Positions 6,857 through 9,840 of a stretch of DNA of 9,840 nucleotides are shown piece by piece (position 1 is the stretch's first letter; each line of letters opens with the position of its first letter). The notes below the pieces were generated by a model, which was given only the letters and a program-made list of their open reading frames with translations, made no database searches and was not told where the DNA came from. Position numbers and translations under genes: made by a program. Source of the stretch: an uncultured Desulfobacterales bacterium (lineage in GTDB: Bacteria > Desulfobacterota > Desulfobacteria > Desulfobacterales > JAFDCJ01); NCBI GenBank assembly GCA_945787595.1, contig CALZJV010000653.1:1-9840 (forward strand), given 5' to 3'.

Positions 6857-6879
6857 CGCGGCTGAAAGCCGCTCCCACA
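6857..6879 (-). repeat. REP-like palindrome upstream of the thioredoxin gene
   Basis: The minus strand reads GTGGGAG, then GCGGCT/AGCCGC arms around a short loop, the same head and stem layout as the pair at 1380-1437. It ends 27 bp before the thioredoxin start. Confidence 0.6.
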
Positions 6880-6905
6880 AGATTAATTGAGTCTGGAATT
6901 AAAAA

Positions 6906-7493
6906 ATGAACGACAATAGTGCACATATAATTCGATGCCCAAAATGCGAGGCTGCCAACAGAATTCCGGCCAATCGAATCGGTATGGCCGCCAAATGCGG
7001 AAAATGTCACGCAGAGCTGCCAACAGATCCAGCTGCTGCAGAGCCTGAGGCCAGCTACAAGATTCGCTGCACCGAATGCGGCGCAAAAAACAGAGTTCCC
7101 GGCGGAAAATTAAATGCCGGTGCTAAATGCGGCAAATGTGGCTCGACATTAAAAACAGAGGAGTTGTTCACCCCGCAACCGATAATGATCAATGACGGCA
7201 ACTTCGAAAACATGGTATTAAAGTCTCCTTTGCCCGTGCTGATGTGGGCTTGGGCCCCCTGGTGACCGAGTTGCGGTGCCGTGGCACCGATTATCGACCA
7301 GTTTGGGGTCGAATCAAAAGGAAATGTCCGAGTCGGAAAACTGAACGTAGATGCAAGCCCAATGCTGGCGTCTAAATTCAGCATTTTAAGCGTTCCGTTT
7401 ATTTTTATTTTTGATAATGGCCAAATGAAAGAGAGTGGTCCGGGCGGATTGCAGAAACATGAACTAATGATGAAAATGGCTCCCTATCTATAA
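6906..7493 (+). CDS. Selenocysteine-containing thioredoxin with two N-terminal zinc ribbons (TGA recoded at 7263-7265)
   Basis: Cytoplasmic thiol-disulfide reductase, 195 residues if TGA is read as selenocysteine. Two zinc ribbons come first: C11/C14-C31/C34 and C55/C58-C75/C78, each CxxC-x16-CGKC. E. coli Trx2 (TrxC) has one such ribbon. The thioredoxin domain spans about 91-195: LPVLMWAWAPW, then TGA at residue 120, then PSCGAVAPIIDQF with Cys123. The active site is thus U-P-S-C where W-C-G-P-C is usual. Downstream in the same frame are KLNVDASPMLASKFSI, cis-proline SVP (Pro164) and IFDNG, all expected. A hairpin follows the TGA at 7274-7289. A gene caller would end the gene at 7265 and start a false one at the GTG at 7281. 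No strong SD is seen. Alternatives: a TGC/TGT-to-TGA mutation or sequencing error. The intact frame and exact position favour selenocysteine. Confidence 0.85.
7263..7296 (+). promoter_or_regulatory. UGA selenocysteine codon with bacterial SECIS-like hairpin
   Basis: After the in-frame TGA (7263-7265) comes a 6-bp stem, CGGTGC (7274-7279) with GCACCG (7284-7289). Its tetraloop CGTG contains the GU expected in bacterial SECIS apical loops. Weaker lower pairing (7267-7269 with 7294-7296) extends it toward the UGA. About 15 nt separate the UGA from the loop G, near the spacing in E. coli fdhF. Bacterial SECIS elements lie inside the coding region just after the UGA and are bound by SelB. Function is inferred. 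Confidence 0.65.
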
Positions 7494-7496
7494 CAA

Positions 7497-7603
7497 GGTT
7501 TCACCCGTTTCCGGTTTGCCGGTTTGCCCGTTCAGAATAGATATTTAATTGGTGGCCAGAAAAGTCATCCAGCTAACGGGCAAACGGCTGACCGGCCGAC
7601 CAA
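7497..7603. repeat. Inverted 7-bp-word repeats between the thioredoxin and the unknown gene
   Basis: cccgttt/ccggttt-type words (about 7504-7533) are answered by gctaacg/ggcaaac/ggctgac-type words (about 7572-7600) in the opposite sense, like the aacgggc words ahead of the kinase at 2591-2625. The frame open from a TTG at 7524 runs through this repeat and is not taken as a real N-terminus. Confidence 0.5.
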
Positions 7604-7613
7604 ATTACAACCA

Positions 7614-8521
7614 ATGGATTCAGAAAAAAAATGCAATCAGCTAGCGGAAAAAATTCGAAAAATTCTGGGCGGCGGTATCACCCTGGGAAGCGATGTGGTC
7701 CACTACATCGACTCCACCTTTTCCTATCCCACCACTGCTGAACTTGAAACTATTTTACAGGACGATTCCAACTGCGAAAAGGATCCATTGATGGAGTTGC
7801 TCCTATACCCGGATGAATCCATCCAGCTTCAACTGGAGGCGTTGCTGGAACGTCTGCAATTTTCAGCTGCAGAGGAACAATTCGTGCCGCACTATCTTTT
7901 TCGGGAGCCGATACCGGTGAGAATCCGCTTTCCGGACGACAGGCAATCTTTGAGCCTTATCGTAACTGAAGATATCGCCTGCCAGCTTATCACGCGGCTC
8001 CACATTTCCAAACACCTGGACGGAAAACTGCTGGAAGTTATCAACAAGAATGCTGACGCGGAGGCCAGGGACGGCTATAAGGTCAAAATAAGAAACTCAA
8101 GATTCTCGGCCAGAATAAGATACAGTTTCTATGCGATTTTTTTGAAAAGCTGGAGTCTCCGAATCACGATTTTAACATCTGTTTAGACTTTGCGCTGTCA
8201 TGGTTAGATGAACTTGCGGAAGACCAGGATCTGTACCAGGCGCTGATGGCCAAAAAGCGGTTTTATCTGCGCAGTCTGCAAAAAGCCAAAAAATTAGAAA
8301 CTCAACTTCAAAAAAACAATCTGGAAACCCTACTTTCCCAGGGAAAACGGGTAATATTGGCAGATAAAGCGGATGCCCGAAAAAAAATGCAGATCATCGA
8401 CCGGATCAGCCGGGCAGTATTTGGAAAAACGGAATATTCTGAGCCGTTTCACAGTGGAGAAGAGCATATCGAACTTAGCGTTAACCAGAATGCTGAGGAC
8501 ATCATCAGAATTCTTTCATGA
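7614..8521 (+). CDS. Conserved-looking protein of unknown function, frameshifted
   Basis: I do not recognise this family. The first part begins MDSEKKCNQLAEKIRKILG at the ATG 7614, preferred to the TTG at 7524, which lies in repeat sequence. It reads to about residue 160 (NADAEARDGYKVKIRNS). That frame then turns implausible (a cluster of rare AGA and ATA codons) and stops at 8184-8186. The frame one base back, open from 8081, gives ILGQNKIQFLCDFFEKLE, DFALSWLDELAEDQ and AKKRFYLRSLQKAKKLETQL, ending at 8519-8521. Adding one base makes exactly 303 codons. The protein is helical, charged and has no signal peptide or membrane segment, so it is probably cytoplasmic. The break lies most likely near 8095-8115. 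A T7 run at 8137-8143 in a T-TTT-TTG setting could also allow -1 slippage, but would join less convincing sequence. Real decay and assembly error cannot be told apart. Confidence 0.65.
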
Positions 8522-8756
8522 CCCCGGTTAGGCTAGATACCCTGCAAATTGGCTTTCAGGCCAAGCGCCATCCCAATAGCTTAAATCGTTTTATTCTCAC
8601 TGCTTTCCTGTATCTCCGTGACACAACACTGGCACGGTAAGACAAAGTTATTGAGATGACGTTCCAGAACCTTCCAATCCTCAACCCAGGAATCCCTGAA
8701 TGGTTATCACAAAAGCAATCAATCAAATTGAGTCCCATTAGAAAATACGGGGAACC

Positions 8757-8785
8757 TTGACAAAACGGTCTTAGTTAGTTACATT
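8757..8785 (+). promoter_or_regulatory. Sigma-70 promoter of the toxin-antitoxin operon
   Basis: An exact -35 TTGACA (8757-8762), a 17-bp spacer and -10 TACATT (8780-8785, 4 of 6) place the start near 8792, 40 nt before the antitoxin ATG. TAGT/ACTA half-sites straddle the -10 region, a natural place for antitoxin autorepression, though no strong operator palindrome stands out. The 235 bp before it (8522-8756) has no supported gene. Confidence 0.6.
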
Positions 8786-8831
8786 GACTACATGTGAAGA
8801 TGACCACAAGAATTACATAAAGAGGTTTATC

Positions 8832-9122
8832 ATGCAATCAGCGAGTGTCGGTATTCGAGATGCAAAAATCCACCTGAGCAAATATCTCAAAATGGTGCAG
8901 CAAGGCACCGAAGTCATTATTACGGATCGTGGGCGGCCTGTGGGCAAGATCATTCCCATTCACACAAGGGATTTGCCCTTGAAGGAACGAATCAAACGCA
9001 TGGAGGATCTGGGCCAAATTGAACCTGTTTCCGGGGAGGGCTTAAAAAAAATTCCGCCGCCGATTCCTGTCATGGATGGTGCTGCTCATAAATTCCTCCA
9101 GGAGGATAGAAATAATGGATAA
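8832..9122 (+). CDS. Phd/YefM-family antitoxin
   Basis: Antitoxin of a type II toxin-antitoxin pair, 96 aa. The N-terminal Phd/YefM fold is clear: SVGIRDAKIHLSKYLKMVQ (about 5-23), then GTEVIITDRGRPVGKIIPI (25-43). This part dimerises and binds the operator. The C-terminal half (about 50-96), with KERIKRMEDLGQIEP and a proline run KKIPPPIP, is the flexible region that wraps and neutralises the toxin. Start chosen at the ATG 8832, with AAGAGG about 7 bp ahead (8819-8824); an in-frame upstream start at 8784 lies in the promoter -10 and adds non-family residues. Its stop overlaps the toxin start by 8 bp, so the two are translationally coupled. It presumably represses its own promoter at 8757-8785. 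Confidence 0.88.
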   Translation: MQSASVGIRDAKIHLSKYLKMVQQGTEVIITDRGRPVGKIIPIHTRDLPLKERIKRMEDLGQIEPVSGEGLKKIPPPIPVMDGAAHKFLQEDRNNG

Positions 9123-9540
9123 ACGTGTGCAGGTAATCTACTGGGAATCTTCCGCAGTACTATCTGCACTTTTTACCGATACGCATAGTAAGACTGCAAA
9201 AAAGTGGTCAGCCGCAGAAGGTGTTCATTTTATTTCAACATTGACATTTGCTGAAGTCACTGCTGTAATTTCCCGGATGCAAAGAGAACGCATAGTGACC
9301 GATACGTTATCCCAGGCCGCCTTCGAGGTATTGGACAATGGACCCTGGCGCCGGATTTCAAGCCTACCTGATTGGAAAATGATCAGATTCCTGTCTGCTA
9401 AATGGCCACTGCGCGGCGCGGATCTGTGGCATCTTGCCGCGGCCAAAAGTTTACTCCGGGAATTCCCCGAGCTTTTTTTGCTCAGCTTCGATAATCGACT
9501 TAAAAGTGCGGCGGAGGGAGAGGCTCTGGGTGGGCCTTAA
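9115..9540 (+). CDS. vapC: VapC-type PIN-domain toxin ribonuclease
   Basis: PIN-domain endoribonuclease toxin, 141 aa, normal VapC size, partner of the upstream antitoxin. Start at the ATG 9115, with AGGAGG 9 bp ahead (9100-9105), overlapping the antitoxin stop. PIN landmarks: the N-terminal strand VIYWESSAVLSALF (7-20), the TFAEV glutamate (Glu47), ADLWHLAAA with Asp103, and LLSFDNRL with Asp126. The first metal-ligand position, normally Asp in Y-x-D-[ST]-[ST]-A, is Glu11 here. Glu could still bind Mg2+, but activity may be weaker or altered. RNA target unknown (VapCs often cut tRNA or rRNA). No terminator is obvious in the 108 bp before lolA. Confidence 0.87.
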   Translation: MDKRVQVIYWESSAVLSALFTDTHSKTAKKWSAAEGVHFISTLTFAEVTAVISRMQRERIVTDTLSQAAFEVLDNGPWRRISSLPDWKMIRFLSAKWPLRGADLWHLAAAKSLLREFPELFLLSFDNRLKSAAEGEALGGP

Positions 9541-9648
9541 TTACTAACTATCTTATTTAATACAAAATATTATGAAATTTACCGGAATTCTATTGATGGA
9601 ATTTAAGGCCTATTAGGCTTGCCGAAATCCTGAATTGGAGGACACCTG

Positions 9649-9840
9649 TTGAAAAAAACCAAAACGCCAACAAGCCAAATATTAGTTAACGGTTTGATCC
9701 TTATCTTTATTTCTTTCATCGCCGTCAATTTTTCCTATGCAGCCGAAACGGAACTTACGCTGGAACAAATCCTGGATCGAGTTGAAAAAAACTATACCGG
9801 CCAGAGTTTTCAAGCGGGATTCATTCAGGAGTCCACCATT
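9649..9840 (+). CDS. lolA: Outer-membrane lipoprotein carrier LolA, N-terminal part, cut by the window end
   Basis: Periplasmic shuttle that takes lipoproteins from LolCDE to the outer membrane; the first 64 codons are present. The start is a TTG at 9649, supported by TTGGAGG (9635-9641) 7 bp ahead and by the basic KKTKT that follows. A hydrophobic core (about 12-29) and SYA-AET give a signal peptide cleaved near residue 31. The mature N-terminus LTLEQILDRVEKNYTGQSF, followed by QAGFIQEST, is the LolA family signature (helix 1, then the first beta strand). The gene is open to the last base of the window. The family call is good despite the short length, since the helix plus FxQE pattern is distinctive. 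Confidence 0.8.
   Translation, partial: MKKTKTPTSQILVNGLILIFISFIAVNFSYAAETELTLEQILDRVEKNYTGQSFQAGFIQESTI

Noticed and set aside
7281..7493. Separate 70-codon gene starting at GTG 7281
   Set aside because: It is the C-terminal half of the selenocysteine thioredoxin: same frame, no SD, and a start in mid-fold.
8630..8645. Sigma-54 promoter beginning TGGCAC
   Set aside because: The -24 half matches, but after 5 bp the sequence is GACAA, without the essential GC of the -12 element.
8656..8760. 34-codon plus-strand frame MTFQNLPILNPGIPEWL...
   Set aside because: It reads like protein and might be a remnant, but there is no SD or recognisable family, and it ends inside the toxin-antitoxin promoter. 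Not enough to call a gene.
8784..8831. Upstream start for the antitoxin
   Set aside because: It lies in the -10 region of the promoter. The ATG at 8832 has an SD and gives the family N-terminus.

Overview
The window reads as a chromosomal segment of a Gram-negative, sulfate-reducer-like deltaproteobacterium (Desulfobacterota, probably Desulfobacterales). This rests on an apparent selenocysteine-coded thioredoxin, a sigma-54/NtrC-type circuit, periplasmic signal peptides, a LolA lipoprotein carrier, moderate GC content and long gene-poor spacers full of short repeats. The taxonomic call is an inference from gene style, not from a marker gene.

Left end (1-1027, minus): most of an iron-type ABC transporter solute-binding protein. 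It runs off the window and carries a -1 frameshift near 690-700. A repeat-rich spacer follows (1028-1488), with REP-like palindromes and a strong hairpin.

Metal-stress module (1489-6166): a ZraP-like periplasmic metal-binding chaperone on the minus strand, with its own terminator, diverges from a ZraS-like membrane histidine kinase and a ZraR/NtrC-type sigma-54 activator on the plus strand. The divergent spacer holds a consensus-perfect sigma-54 promoter pointing at zraP and, about 144 and 177 bp upstream of its predicted start site, two near-identical 15-bp palindromes. The whole circuit (sensor, activator, enhancer sites, promoter, effector) can therefore be read from sequence. The kinase and regulator genes are separated by about 357 bp of nested inverted repeats.

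Middle (6167-6905): no gene. Two opposed arrays of a 7-bp repeat (about 10 and about 32 units) flank a short spacer, followed by a REP-like palindrome.

Thioredoxin and unknown gene (6906-8521): a thioredoxin with two N-terminal zinc ribbons, in which an in-frame TGA occupies the first catalytic cysteine position (W-TGA-P-S-C). The C-terminal half of the fold continues in the same frame, and a hairpin lies just after the TGA, so this is very probably a selenoprotein that ordinary gene callers split in two. A conserved-looking protein of unknown function follows, broken by a -1 frameshift.

Right end (8757-9840): a Phd/VapC-type toxin-antitoxin pair with a good sigma-70 promoter, then the start of lolA, which uses a TTG start and runs off the window.

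A unifying feature is that nearly every spacer is built of different 7-bp words repeated with the same 7-bp period, often as inverted pairs.
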